DNA of 64,000 nucleotides from Xestospongia muta (GCA_963693285.1 OY848919.1:8055461-8119460); one strand, 5' to 3'; positions 9,161-20,569 are shown, counted from the stretch's first letter. Notes: generated by a model not told the origin, from the letters alone. Numbers and translations are program-made.

Positions 9161-9600
9161 AGAAGATGGCAGTGGGGGAAAGATCAAGATAGAGGGTTTC
9201 AGAAGCCAAGTCATTGTTAAAGTATCCTACCTAAGTAAACACCTCACCTCGCATGTGATGCTTCAGTCTATTGGGTAGGAGCGATACTGTCATGTAAGTT
9301 AGACAATGTGATGAAAAACCCATAGCAATATGTCCAGAATGCTTAATAAAGCAGAATTGAAGTATGCTCAGATCAACAAGGAGTCGCTCACCATTATTTC
9401 TTGTATAACTAAATTTCATTAGTACCTTGTTGGTCGAAAATTTACTATTTATACAGATCATAAGCCTTTAACGTATCTATTTGGAGAGAACAAATACATT
9501 CTTATGACAGCATCTGCTAGAGTAACCAGATGGGCTTTACGTTTAAGTGGCTATGAGTATTCGGTTCAGTAAAAACCTGGGAAGGAGTTGGCGAATGCAT
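9161..9600 (+). pseudogene. Ty3/gypsy RNase H fragment (element B)
   Basis: Frames interrupted by stops carry RNase H pieces: LLKYPT, EKPIA, AELKYAQINKESLTII, then YTDHKPLTYLFGE near 9450-9490. After these come the tail ARVTRWALRLSGYEYSVQ and the KPGKELANAYGLS segment. RNase H would have removed the RNA strand from the RNA-DNA hybrid during reverse transcription. Multiple stops make it inactive. Confidence 0.8.
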
Positions 9601-9739
9601 ATGGACTCAGCTGCCTTCCATTGTCGGACATGGGTCAAGAGATTACACACCAACAGAGCTGATTAATCTATCAAGAATGAGGCAGCTGATAAGACATGGG
9701 TGGGCAGATAATGTTGAAGGAGATGTAGACTAGAAGCCG

Positions 9740-10330
9740 TATGTTAGGCATAAATTGGAGCTAAAATGCGATCCCTGTAAAATCAACGTCATCAGCAGGG
9801 GCAATAGAGAAGCTCCAACAGTTGTTTTCAAATTTTGGAATTCCTGACAAGGTGGTTTCTGATAATGGTACAGAGTGTAATAGGACACTCACCTGCTGAG
9901 TTAATGTTTGGTCGTAAGCTAAATTTGTGGTTAGATCTGTTACACCCAGACCTCAACAGGAAAGTTCAAGCAAAAATGATTAGGAAAAACTCCTGTCATC
10001 ATAGAGGTACTAAATTACGCAAGTTCAACATTGGAAATAATGTGTACCTGAAGAATTTTCTTAGGGGAGACCAATGGCTACCTGAAGTAATGTCAAGTAA
10101 ACGGCCCGGTATCATACGTAGTTATGTTGACTGATGGATGAAAGTTAAAATATCACGTAGATCATCTCAGATCTCGTTGGGATGGAGAAAAAATAAAACT
10201 CAGACCAGCACCAGTTACTCAGACTGACCCCATTAATTACAATCCAATTCAGAAGGGAGTCGAATTCACTGAACCTTGATCAGATGAACCAACTGTTAAT
10301 TTACGTAGATCCACTCGTCAAAGGAATTTA
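9740..10330 (+). pseudogene. Ty3/gypsy integrase fragments (element B)
   Basis: Remnants include FSNFGIPDKVVSDNGT split over two frames near 9826-9870. From 9835 to 10,134 an open frame contains HSPAELMFGRKLNLWLD, then LNRKVQAKMIRK, the usual gypsy integrase C-terminal region. The stretch carrying the catalytic Glu is deleted: the frame jumps from the SDNGTE segment to the HSPAEL segment. It is followed by the polypurine tract and a 3' LTR. Confidence 0.8.
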
Positions 10331-10378
10331 CCAGACTGGTATCATAATACTATTTGATTTGGTTCTATGTATCTTTCT

Positions 10379-10392
10379 AAGGGGGGAAGGAA
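10379..10392 (+). promoter_or_regulatory. Polypurine tract (plus-strand primer site)
   Basis: AAGGGGGGAAGGAA lies immediately before the TGTAATAATG start of the LTR, exactly where a Ty3/gypsy polypurine tract belongs. Confidence 0.8.
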
Positions 10393-10500
10393 TGTAATAA
10401 TGTGTTATTAAGTATGTGTTATGAAATGATTATTGTTCCTGTCCCACCATGACTTGATATTGTGCATGCTATAAGTGTCTAATGTGTTGTATTAAAAACA
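10393..10500 (+). repeat. 3' LTR, only about 108 bp (element B)
   Basis: It starts TGTAATAATGTG and ends TTAAAAACA, so it has TG..CA ends. Parts of it recur at 2678, 12,474 and 18,498. The start is fixed by the polypurine tract. The end is fixed by the point where this copy and the 5' LTR at 18,498-18,589 stop matching. This is unusually short for a Ty3/gypsy LTR. Confidence 0.7.
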
Positions 10501-11705
10501 TGTTCTATATCTCTGTGACTCTCAAGTTATCACAGTTTACATAGCCAGTATTAATGATTTTAGATTGATTAGTGCTGTATCGACAATGCATTATAATTGG
10601 TAGCCTAATTCTTTCTCTATTCTTATTGTTCTTTTACAGTTGGTACAACTTACAATGAAGAATGCTCTAAAACTCTGCTATAAATAGTATCAATACCTGT
10701 TCAATATTTGTCCTGGTGAGGAGAGTGAATGTCTGGATAGATTGCTGAGCATATGAATGGATGGATTTCAGAGCTATATATCAATCCCTTTATTCAACTA
10801 TTTATCATGTCTTGTCATTGCATCCATCCATTTATCTTTCAACAGATGCCATTATGAGTATTTCTTGGCATTTAACAGTCTTGACTATTATCAAATGGAG
10901 GAAACCTCAATTAAACAGACTCTATCTATGATCTACAACTGGTCATGTAAATTGTTCTTTGTTGTATGACTTCTGCTGCTTTGAGGTAACCATAATAATA
11001 TAAATGTAGTTCAATGCATGTAAGTATACGTACCCATTGTTAACTTCTTTAGATTGATTAGTACTGCATTGACAATACATTTTAGTTGGTAGCCTAATGC
11101 TTTCTCTATTCCTTTCAATTCTCTAGTTTATTTTTGATAGCTATGTATCAATCCATTTATTCAATTATTTATCATTTATGTCAATGCATCCATCCATTTA
11201 TCTTTTCAAGTGATTCCTATGTGAAAATTGTTAGCCATACATCAGTCTCTACTATTTATCAAATGGAGGAAACATCAATTAAACAGATTTTTTCTATGAC
11301 TTCTGCATTAAGGTAACCATAATATTATTGTAGTTCAATGCATGTAGGTTTACATACCCAGTATTAATAATTTTAGATTGATTAGTACTACATCAACAAT
11401 GTATTACAGTTGGTAGCCTAATTCATTCTCTATTCTTATTGTTCTTTTACAGTTGGTACAACCTACAATGAAGAATGCTCCAAAAACTCTGCCATAAATA
11501 CTATCAATATCTGTTCAATGTTTGTCCTGGTAAGGAGAGTGAAAGTCTGGATAGATTGCTGAGCATATAAATAGATGGCACAAGTATAATATATCATTTA
11601 AGAACTATGTATCGATCCATTTTTTCAACTATTTATCATGTTTGTCCATGCATCCATCCATTTTTGAAAGGAAGGTGAGGGAGTGTCATGTATTTCAATC
11701 TAATA
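10501..11705. repeat. Interspersed module copies between element B and block B
   Basis: Module landmarks occur at about 10,570, 10,640, 10,892, 11,059, 11,260, 11,383 and 11,454. Three partial units follow one another. The stretch holds no credible gene; the open frames at 10,757-10,969 and 11,134-11,316 are module shadows. Confidence 0.65.
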
Positions 11706-12400
11706 GGAACTCTTCAGCACCAGCACTACTACATCCGTGGGAGTATCCAACAACCCCTTAGAGTTGTGAAGAATGCTTATTTGAAATGGATAGATGCGAT
11801 GCCCTTAAAATGGACGTCATCAACAGAGACGATGGAGAAGTTCTGACAGTGGTTTCAAATTTTTGAATTCCTGACAAAGTGGTTTCTGATAATGGTACGT
11901 ACACACTAGAATTGCACCTTACCATCCATCTAGCAATGGCCAAGCAGAATGAGCAGTACAAATTGTCAAACGGGGAATACAGAACCAGACTGATGAAACT
12001 CACCTGCTGAGTTAACGTTGGTCCTAAGCTAAAATTGCAGTTAGATCAGCTACATGCAGACCTCAACAGGAAAGTTCAAGCAAAAATGATTAGGAAAAAG
12101 GGGTGTCATGATAGAGGTACTAAGTTACACAAGTTTAAGATTTGAGATAATATGTACCTTAAGAATTTTCATAGGGGAGACTAATGGCTACCTAGAGTGA
12201 TATGTCAAGTAAACGGCCCGGTATCATACGTAGTTAGGTTGACTGATGGATGAGAGTTAAAACATCATGTAGATCATTTCAGATCTTGTTGGGATGGAGA
12301 AGAAATAAAGCTCAGTCAGACGTGAGTCGTATTCACTGAACCTCGATCAAATGAACCAACTGTTACTTTACGTATATCCACTTGTCAAAGGAATTTACCT
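11706..12400 (+). pseudogene. Ty3/gypsy integrase remnant (element C)
   Basis: Close paralogue of 1886-2600, with the same truncated start and the same missing middle, so it was copied as part of the block rather than inserted separately. Pieces of the integrase core and C-terminal domain are visible in broken frames. Compared with copy A it has lost about 20 bases after the SDNGT codons near 11,898. It is not functional. Confidence 0.85.
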
Positions 12401-12473
12401 GGTATCATAATACTGATTGATTTGGTTTTAAATGTGCAAGTGTTATTATATATGTTTCTAAGGCAGGAAGGAA

Positions 12474-12563
12474 TGTAATAATGTGTTATTATGTATGTGT
12501 TATGAATATGATTATTGTTCCTGTCCCACCATAACTTGATATTGTGCATGCTATAAGTGTCTA
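12474..12563 (+). repeat. Truncated gypsy LTR (element C)
   Basis: It begins TGTAATAATGTGTTATTATG right after AAGGCAGGAAGGAA and ends at the same truncation point as the copy at 2678-2767. This confirms that the pair arose by segmental duplication. Confidence 0.75.
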
Positions 12564-13809
12564 AAATCTCTTTAATTCTGTCCTTGTAAGGAGAATGAAT
12601 GGCTGGGTGGATCGCAAGGATATGAATAGATCGTACCTGTACAGTATATCTTTGATAGCTATGTGTCAGTCCATGTTAGCTATGTGTCAGTCCATATTAT
12701 GTCAAGAATTATAATACAAGGGAATGTACTAATGTAAATAGATATATGTGACATATCTATCAAATAGTATATACCCTTACTGCCTATATCTTATCTAAAA
12801 GAAATAATATTTAATGAGGAGATATAACTTGTAAGTTCGTCCTTCTGGGATTTTTGTTATATTTATATCTCCCTTGTCTATTACTGTACATTGCATCTAC
12901 AGTTTACGTGTATGTTGTGCTTGTTTGTCCTTTTCTATTCTAATATAACTGTGTTGTCTTGTGTGTTCTACCTTACAAGGTTGATATTTTCTAGTTATAG
13001 ATGTTAATGGAGTAGAATATATAGTCGTACTAAATTGCTAATTTCTGGATAATGAAGAATATGTGAGGCTGTGTTACCTTACAATGTTGATATCGTTCTA
13101 GTTACAGATGTTAATGGAGTAAAATATATAGTGAGACTGAATTGCTAATTCCTGGATAATGAAGAATATGTAAGACTGTGTTATAATTAATGTTGTGTTT
13201 TCTCTATGTGTATCACTGATCTCTATATAGTAAGTTTTGTAAAAATTGGTTAGCCAGACTTTACTCTTATGTCAGTAGGAACAGACTGGAGTTTATATAC
13301 TGGCACTGGTCTGTGGAATATTTGTAAGAGTTTAGTCTGTAAAATTTTGTACAATATTCTATCAATCTTATAGGGAGTAATAGGTCTTCATTTTACTTCT
13401 TGATTACTTGTGTCTATATATCACACTACTCATGATAAGTTCATTCTATTCATTGATATCTCACATTACTGTATCTACAGGTATTAAATATTACACATAC
13501 AGATTGTGGATAACCTTTTACTTATAGCTTTATGTGTCATAATTAAGAAAGTAAAGATTTTTTACATAATTTTGTTGTGATCTTTTTCTTAACAAATCTA
13601 TCTCTACCTCCTAGATAACAATGAAAGTTTAAATAAATATTCTTGCTTTATATTCAGGTTTATATATTATACTAGATAATGTCCAGTTTTTACCAGTATC
13701 TTGTATATCACCCATACACATACTCACATACATGCAGATGAAGTACCTAATAATTGGTAAGTATATTAATAATATATAAACATTAACTGTTACTTTGACA
13801 ATATAATTT
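12564..13809. other. AT-rich region upstream of exon-like array 2
   Basis: Block B copy of 2768-2880 joined directly to 3691-4809. It includes the exon-like tandem duplication (about 12,940-13,190), in which part of the spacer between the units is deleted. A donor-like GTAAGT near 13,231 follows ATGTGTATCACTGATCTC-type sequence whose phase differs from that of block A. No gene can be assigned. Confidence 0.5.
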
Positions 13810-13869
13810 AATACTACCAAATGTAATACTACCAAATGTAATACTGCCAAATGTAATACTGCCAAATGT
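13810..13869. repeat. Left inverted arm of exon-like array 2
   Basis: Four 15-bp units identical in type and order to those at 4810-4869. Confidence 0.9.
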
Positions 13870-13940
13870 AACATTGTCAATATAATATTGTATCAGTGTA
13901 TAATCCATTATTACATCTTATTTCTGTTTTGTTTCTATAG

Positions 13941-15240
13941 CATCGTTGGACATCAGGGTCAAGGCTCAAGACACTCATCTATCTCAAAGAGCCTGAGGGA
14001 GTAAGTTTACAGCATACACTACTAGTTACATAAATTTATGATACATCATTGCTCTTATTTCTATTTTGTTTCTATAGCATCGTTGGACATCAGGATCTAG
14101 GCTGAAGACACTCATCTATCTCAAAGAGCCTGAGGGTGTAAGTTTACAGCATACACTACTAGTTAGATTAATTCATGATACATCATTACTCAATTTCTGT
14201 TTTGTTTCTATAGCATCGTTGGACATCAGGATCAAGTCTCAAGACACTCATCTATCTCAAAAAGCCGGAGGGTGTAAGGTTACAGCATACACTACTAGTT
14301 AGATTAATTCATGATACATCATTACTCTTAATTTCTGTTTTGTAACTATAGCATCGTTGGACATCAGGATCAAGGCTCAAGACACTCATCTATCTCAAAG
14401 AGCCGGAGGGAGTAAGTTTACAGCATACACTACTAGTTACATAAATTCATGATACATCATTGCTCTTATTTCTATTTTGTTTCTGTAGCATCGTTGGACA
14501 TCAGGATCTAGGCTGAAGACACTCATCTATCTAAAAGAGCCTGAGGGTGTAAGTTTACAGCATACACTACTAGTTAGATTAATTCATGATACATCATTGC
14601 TCTTATTTCTATTTTGTTTCTATAGCATCGTTGGACATCAGGATCAAGGCTCAAGACACTCATCTATCTCAAAGAGCCGGAGGGAGTAAGTTTACAGCAT
14701 ACACTACTAGTTACATAAATTCATGATACATCATTGCTCTTATTTCTATTTTGTTTCTGTAGCATCGTTGGACATCAGGATCTAGGCTGAAGACACTCAT
14801 CTATCTAAAAGAGCCTGAGGGTGTAAGTTTACAGCATACACTACTAGTTAGATTAATTCATGATACATCATTACTCTTATTTCTGTTTTGTTTCTATAGC
14901 ATCGTTGGACATCAGGATCAAGGCTCAAGACACTCATCTACCTCAAAGAGCCTGAGGGTGTAAGTTTACAGCATACACTACTAGTTAGATTAATTCATAA
15001 TACATCAATACTCTAAATTTCTCATTTGTTCTATAGCATCGTTGGACATCAGGATCAAGGCTCAAGACACTCATCTACCTCAAAGAGCCTGAGGGTGTAA
15101 GTTTACAGCATATAGTACTAGTTTACATTAATTTATAATACATCATTACTCTTAATTTCTGTTTTGTAACTATAGCATCGTTGGATGTCAGGATGAAGGG
15201 TCAATCAAGACACTTCATCTATCCTAAAGAGTCTGGCGTG
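13941..15240 (+). repeat. Array 2: ten 60-bp exon-like units
   Basis: Units start at 13,941, 14,078, 14,214, 14,352, 14,489, 14,626, 14,763, 14,900, 15,037 and 15,176. Eight are intact and encode exactly the same 20 residues as in array 1. Synonymous variants are seen here that are absent from array 1: CTA for Leu-15 in units 5 and 7, and TAC for Tyr-14 in units 8 and 9. Unit 3 (14,214-14,273) is decayed: Arg-8 to Ser, Glu-17 to Lys, and a weakened donor, GTAAGG. Unit 10 is the same diverged end unit as in array 1, with the TGA at 15,194-15,196. Intron-like spacers are 76-80 bp. Confidence 0.8.
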
Positions 15241-15280
15241 TAAGTTAACAGCATACACTACATTTTGACATGTAATGACT

Positions 15281-15336
15281 GGCAGTATTACATTTGGCAG
15301 TGTTATATCATTGGTAGTATTACATTTGGTAGTATT
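15281..15336. repeat. Right inverted arm of exon-like array 2
   Basis: GGCAGTATTACATTTGGCAG and following units, the reverse complement of 13,810-13,869. It is identical in arrangement to array 1, so the arm-array-arm unit was duplicated whole. Confidence 0.85.
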
Positions 15337-15344
15337 ACATAGTT

Positions 15345-16740
15345 ACAGTAAAATGTTGTGTATCTGTGTCTACACTTCCCCATATATCATGCACAATTAT
15401 ATAATCTCCAGCAGTAGGTAATGGTGAGTATTGAGAATAATTTAATTATACCCTCTAGAACAAAGGACAAAGGTGAGTATGTCAGCCAGAGTGATAGCTG
15501 ATGAAGTCAGAAGCAACTAATTAATAGTCTCGTTGCCAGCATCATACATACCATTTTGATGGGAAATGAGTATTAATTAAACCTGGGGTGTGGTCAAAAT
15601 AAGCCACACCCAAAATATTTACTGGGTGTGGTTATCAAAGCTTAATGAGTAGGTGTGGTGTTTCCAGTTAGATACAGATTTGTGGGTGTATTATTTACTA
15701 TTTGGGTGTGGTTATAATACAACTCACCTATTGCCATAGGTTTATTATGATATGGTTCTCTGATATTATAATACTGCATATGCTTTTTGTGTGCCTTAAC
15801 AAAATTCTTTTAAAAGGTTATGGTATGGTCAGATTTAATTTTATTACTATTTGTACTGTACTTAAGTATTATTAAATTCAAAAGGTATGACTTATTTTAG
15901 CTTAATAGGATATAAAATTATATTTTTTTAGCGTATTTGGCCATTTAAAAGGAATTAGATGTTGGAAGGGTAGGAGGATGGCAATACAGCAGCACCTCCA
16001 TATGCGGTGTGTCTGGAGCATCATAGGTATCCTAGCTATTGTCGATCCTCAGTTCATTCTTAAACTGTATAGCATCTTTGTTGATGTTGACTTTGACTAG
16101 TAGATTCTAAGTTTGAAATTGTTCTGGCAAAAAAATGCATCAACAATTGGTGTTTTACAGTTAGACTAAGGTCTTCTTTTTAAGTGGGTTTGTTACAGAT
16201 TCAATTGCTTCTGCTATTGTTTGAAAATACATGTCCAAATGCTTGTTTATAATATGACACAAGCTACACTGGAATGCAAAGAATCTCTATCACACTCTCT
16301 TCCAGGTTTAACCCACTGCATCAGCTAACATATCGAGGTAGTCATGACTGTGTATCCTTCACTAGCAACATCCAAAGTCTTCAATTCAACTTTTATTTGA
16401 GATTTCTTGGATAGTCTATGTAATTTTAAAATCTGATGCTCACAGGATTTATTTAAAATTTTTGAGGGCTGTCAAAGTTTACTGTTTTTGATATTGACTG
16501 CAATACTATACATCATGACATCATACTTTTACCCCATCAACACCCCCTCACTAATTATGATTTTCTTGACCTATATAAAATGGCTCATTTAGAGTTTTAC
16601 TTACTAAAATTCCAAGTTAGACCTTAACTCTCTCAAAACGTTTAGAGATTTTAGATACTTTGCCCCTCAAATGTAGTTACATTAGTAAGTTTAGAGAGAT
16701 TGACTCTTTAAAATAAAGAATTTAGACAGTTTAAACTTTT
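15345..16740. other. AT-rich non-coding region, block B
   Basis: Counterpart of 6625-8108, including the GGGTGTGG/CCACACCC hairpin at 15,586-15,593 and 15,604-15,611. No gene is recognised. Confidence 0.5.
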
Positions 16741-18497
16741 GAGATCACATTAGGAATATTACTAGGCCTTTATCAGTCTTGACTATTTATCAAATGGAGG
16801 AAACCTCAATTAAACAGAGTCTATTTGTGATCCATGACTGGTTGGTCATGTAAATTTTTTTCTGTTCTATGACTTCTGCTTTGAGGTAGCCATAATATTA
16901 ATGTAGTTCAATGCATTTAGGTTTATGTACCCAGTGTTAACTACTTTAGATTGATTAATAACGTACCCAGTTAACTACTTTAGATTGATTAGTACTGCAT
17001 CAACATTATAGTTGGTAGCCTATTGCTTTCTCTATTCCTTTTGTTCCTTTACAGTGCAACTCTGCTGTGAATACTATCAAAATCTCTTTAATTCTTTCCT
17101 CGTAAGTAGAATGAATGAATGAGTGGATAGATCATGAGCATGTGAATAGTACCTGTACAATGTATCTTTGATAGCTATGTATCTTTAATAGCTATATATC
17201 AATCCATTAAATTATTTATCATGTCTTTCCATGCATCCATCCATTTCTCTTTTCAAGTGATTCCTATATGAAGATTGCTAGGATTTTATCAGTTATCATG
17301 TCTGTCCATGCATCCATCCATTTCTCTTTTCAAGTGATTCCTATATGAAGATTGCTAGGATTTTATCAGTCTCTACTATTTATCAAATGGAGGAAACCTC
17401 AATTAAACAGGTTTAACACACTGCATCAGCCCACATATCAAGGTAATCATGACTGTGTATCCTTCACTAGCAACATCCAAAGTCTTCAAATCAAACTTTA
17501 TTTGGGAGTTCTTGGATAGTCTATTTAATTTTAAAACTTGATGGTTACAGCATTTATTCAAATTAGTTTGCTGTTTTTGATATTGACTGCAATACTATAC
17601 ATCATGACATCATACGTTTACCCCATTTACACCATCAACACCCCCTCACTAATTATGATTTTGTTGAACTGTATAAAATGACTCATTTAGAGAGTTTAAC
17701 TTACTAAAATTCCAACTTAGATCAACTTACTAAAATTCCAACTTAGATCTTAACTCTCTCAAAACGTTTAGAGATTTTAGATACTTTGCCCCTCAAATGT
17801 AGTTACATTAGTGAGTTTAGAGAGATTGACTCTTTAAAATAAAGAATTTATACAGTTTAAACTTTAGAGATATCAGAGTTCATATGATAATAACCTCTAA
17901 AGAGTTTAGAGAGTTTTATCTTTATGGGATCGCATTAGGAATATTACTAGGCCTTTATCAGTCTTGACTATTTATCAAATGGAGGAAACCTCAATTAAAC
18001 AGAGTCTTTTTGTGATCCATGACTGGTCATGCAAATTTTTCTTTGTTCTATGACTTCTTCTTTGAGGTAACCGTAATACTAATGTAGTTCAATGCATTTA
18101 GGTTTATGTATTCAGTGTTAACTACTTTAGAATGATTAGTATCTCATCGACAATGCATTTTAGCTGGTAGCCTAATGCTTTCTCTATTCATTTTTTTCCT
18201 TTACAGTACAACTCTGCACTGGGAATACTATTAAAATCTCTATAATCCTTTTCTCATAAGAAGAGTGAATGACTGGATGGATCACGAGCATATACAATGT
18301 ATTTTTGATAGCTAGGTATCAATCCAGTTATTCAATTATTCATCATGTCTGTCCATGCATCCATCCATTTATCTTTTCAAGTGATCCCTATGTGAAGATT
18401 GCTAGGCATTTATCAATCTCTAATTAAACAGTCATTGTTTTATGACTTCTGCATTGAGGTACCCATAATATTAATGTAGTCAATGCATGTAGGTTTA
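16741..18497. repeat. Interspersed modules and third partial copy of the AT-rich region
   Basis: Module landmarks occur at 16,793, 16,990, 17,384, 17,977 and 18,135. Between them, 17,411 to about 18,440 repeats 7616-8660 for a third time. Local tandem duplications are visible at about 17,225-17,350 (about 73 bp, containing 'atccatccatttctc') and 17,698-17,750 (27 bp). No gene is present. Confidence 0.7.
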
Positions 18498-18589
18498 TGT
18501 AATAATGTGTTATTATGTATGTGTTATGAATTGTTCCTGTCCCACAATAACTTGATATTGTGTATGTCTAATGTGTTGAACTAAAAACA
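18498..18589 (+). repeat. 5' LTR of gypsy element D
   Basis: TGTAATAATGTGTTATTATG ... CTAAAAACA, matching the LTR at 10,393-10,500 with a deletion of about 15 bp. It is followed after about 26 bp by the gag start. The bases after the LTR (TCTAATTGTCCC) would be the primer-binding region, but I could not match them to a tRNA. Confidence 0.7.
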
Positions 18590-18615
18590 TCTAATTGTCC
18601 CTCTCTCAATTTACC

Positions 18616-19380
18616 ATGGCAACGAGGCCAGATTTGTCAGTAGTCACTACTAGGGAGCCAAAGCGAGATGGCTCTCCACAGTAGTATGGGAGAATTACCC
18701 CCTAATGAAGAGCAGTGGCTGACATACGTGGAACGCCTCCAACATTATTGTATGGCTAATGATGTCGTTGAGGACAAGAAATTGGCAGTTTTATTTAGTG
18801 TTTGTGGTCCATACAAACTAATCAAGAATTTGGCGTTGCCTAGAAATCCATCTGATTTATCCTTTGATTCAGTTGTAGATTTGGTGAAGGTGCATTATAG
18901 ACCAAAGCCTTCAGTAACTGTCCAACGTTTTAAAGAGACAGTAGCAACGTTTGTAGTTGAGCTGAGATGACTATCCCGGTTTTGTGAATATGGAGAGATG
19001 TTAGAAGACATGCTACGCAACAATTGAATATTCAGCGACGTCTGCTAGCTGAAGCCAACCTGATTCTGAAACGTGCTCTTGAATTCGTGCTTGCAATTGA
19101 GTCGGCAGTGAAGGACATGAGAGATATTCAGAAAGCAGAGGTTAGTTCCACCCTGACGCAAATTCATATGGTGGACAAAAGAACTCACAAATTTACAAGT
19201 GTTAAAAAACCTACTTATTATCGCTGTGGAGGAAACTGCTTAGCACCAAGTTGCAGATTTAAAGACTCTGTTCGTCGTGGATGCAACAAGAAGGGGCATT
19301 TGGTCAGATCATGGATGCAACAAGAAGGGGCACTTGGTTAGATGTTGTAGAAATCCTCAGAAGTGGCAAAGCAAGTCAAG
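18616..19380 (+). pseudogene. Ty3/gypsy gag (capsid and zinc knuckle), broken
   Basis: The likely original start is ATG at 18,616 (MATRPDLSVVTTREPKRDG). That frame hits a stop, and the homologous frame continues from 18,668. It holds a retrotransposon capsid domain (EEQWLTYVERLQHYC, then LAVLFSVCGPYKLIKNL, then HYRPKPSVTVQRFKE), with an in-frame TGA at 18,968. The rest reads LSRFCEYGEMLEDML, then NIQRRLLAEANLILKRALEF. A nucleic-acid-binding region follows with two zinc-knuckle-like motifs (YRCGGNCLAPSC and RGCNKKGHLVR), the second partly duplicated. Gag would form the particle and bind element RNA, but this copy is dead. Confidence 0.85.
19279..19346 (+). repeat. 34-bp tandem duplication inside the zinc knuckle
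   Basis: The segment beginning GGATGCAACAAGAAGGGGCA occurs at about 19,279 and again at 19,313 with small differences. It repeats the CNKKGHLVR codons in a different frame, so the duplication itself shifts the gag frame. Confidence 0.85.
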
Positions 19381-19620
19381 CACAGACATTCATGAGGTAG
19401 AGGAAAACTCTATTACCCTTAAGACAAAACTGTTAAAGACAGTGGTTAATATTAATGGCAAAGAGGTTGAAATGGAGATTGACACAGGAGTACCAGCATC
19501 AGTGATGACACACACAGAGTACAAGACACTATGGAGCCCAGGAGTAGACAACCATTATGTGCAACAGGAATAAAATTTGATCTAAATTTGAGGGATTATA
19601 AAAATCTATAGAACTTGTGA
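19381..19620 (+). pseudogene. Ty3/gypsy aspartic protease fragment
   Basis: Downstream of the zinc knuckle the frame reads VNINGKEVEMEIDTGVPASV. The retropepsin active-site triplet DTG lies at about 19,481-19,489, followed by ASVM and a hydrophobic stretch. The enzyme would process Gag-Pol. The frame ends at 19,573 and the C-terminal half, including the second flap region, is only partly recognisable. Confidence 0.8.
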
Positions 19621-19689
19621 AGTGCTTGTGAACAATCAAGGGAATGTAGAGAAATTACCATTAGTTATTGTAGAGTCTGAAGAACCTAA

Positions 19690-20560
19690 TCTACTTGGAA
19701 AGACTGGTTGATGAAGTTGAAACTGGATTGGCACATGGTTAATCAGGTCCAAGTGAAAGTAGAGTTAACAACACTCATAGCAAGATACTCTGACATTTTT
19801 CAGAATGAACTAGGTACCATCAAAGGTATATCTGCCGGGATCATAATGGAAGGAGTCACTCAAAATTTGTTGTCCACACCCAGTACCAATTGCACTCCGT
19901 TCAAAGGTAGATAAGGAACTGATAAGACTAAAGTCTATGAGAGTACTAAAGAAAGTGGAATTTGCAGACTGGGCGGCACCCATTGTTCCAGTATTCAAGG
20001 ATGATGGGAATGTTTGAATTTTTGGTGATTATTTGAATTTGTGGTGATTATAAGATGATTATTAATAAAGAATCAAAAGTGGACCAGTATCCACTCCCGA
20101 GAGTGGATGACCTTTTCATAGCAATGTGTGGTGAAGTGTCTATTTCAAAGTTAGATTTATCACATTTGTATCTCCAACTACAATCATCAAGGCAATATGT
20201 CACAATAAACACACACAGAGTACTCTATAGATACACAAGGTTACCATTTGGAGTGTCGTCAGCACCAGGCATTTTTCAATGAGTCATGGATAACCTCCTG
20301 CAAGCGATGCCACATGTTGTGGCATACCTTGATGACATATTGATCTCTGGTAGGTCAGTTCAAAAAATTGTTGGAAGCAGGAATGCGTCAAGTGGGAGAA
20401 GTGTCAGTTCATGCTGCCAGAGATGGATTATCTGGGACATCGAATCACAAAAGAAGGTATCAAACCAACAGATTAAAAGGTCAGGGCAATCACGCATGCA
20501 TGTATTTGAGTTGAGATCATTTTGGGGCTTATTAATTTTTACAGTAAATTCTTACCAGTT
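19690..20560 (+). pseudogene. Ty3/gypsy reverse transcriptase (element D), multiply frameshifted
   Basis: Order of recognisable pieces: KELIRLKSMRVLKKVEFADW and APIVPVFKDDG (about 19,912-20,010), then KVDQYPLPRVDDLF, LSHLYLQLQ and LPFGVSSAPGIFQ (20,055-20,282). Next comes AYLDDILISGRSVQ with the catalytic YLDD box at 20,325-20,336. The end of the domain (KCQFMLPEMDYL, HRITKEGIKP, FELRSF) is out of frame. Stops occur at 20,281 and elsewhere, plus a repeated 'tttggtgatta/tttgtggtgatta' slip near 20,020-20,050. It is inactive. Confidence 0.9.
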
Positions 20561-20569
20561 ACTCCATAA

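Larger units (their letters stand above)
11210..17410. repeat. Segmental duplication, copy B
   Basis: This is the counterpart of 1395-8660, with the same order and orientation. Relative to copy A it lacks the piece equivalent to about 2880-3690 (joined at about 12,695), has ten rather than twelve exon-like units, and lacks about 60 bp near 16,740. Confidence 0.9.
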
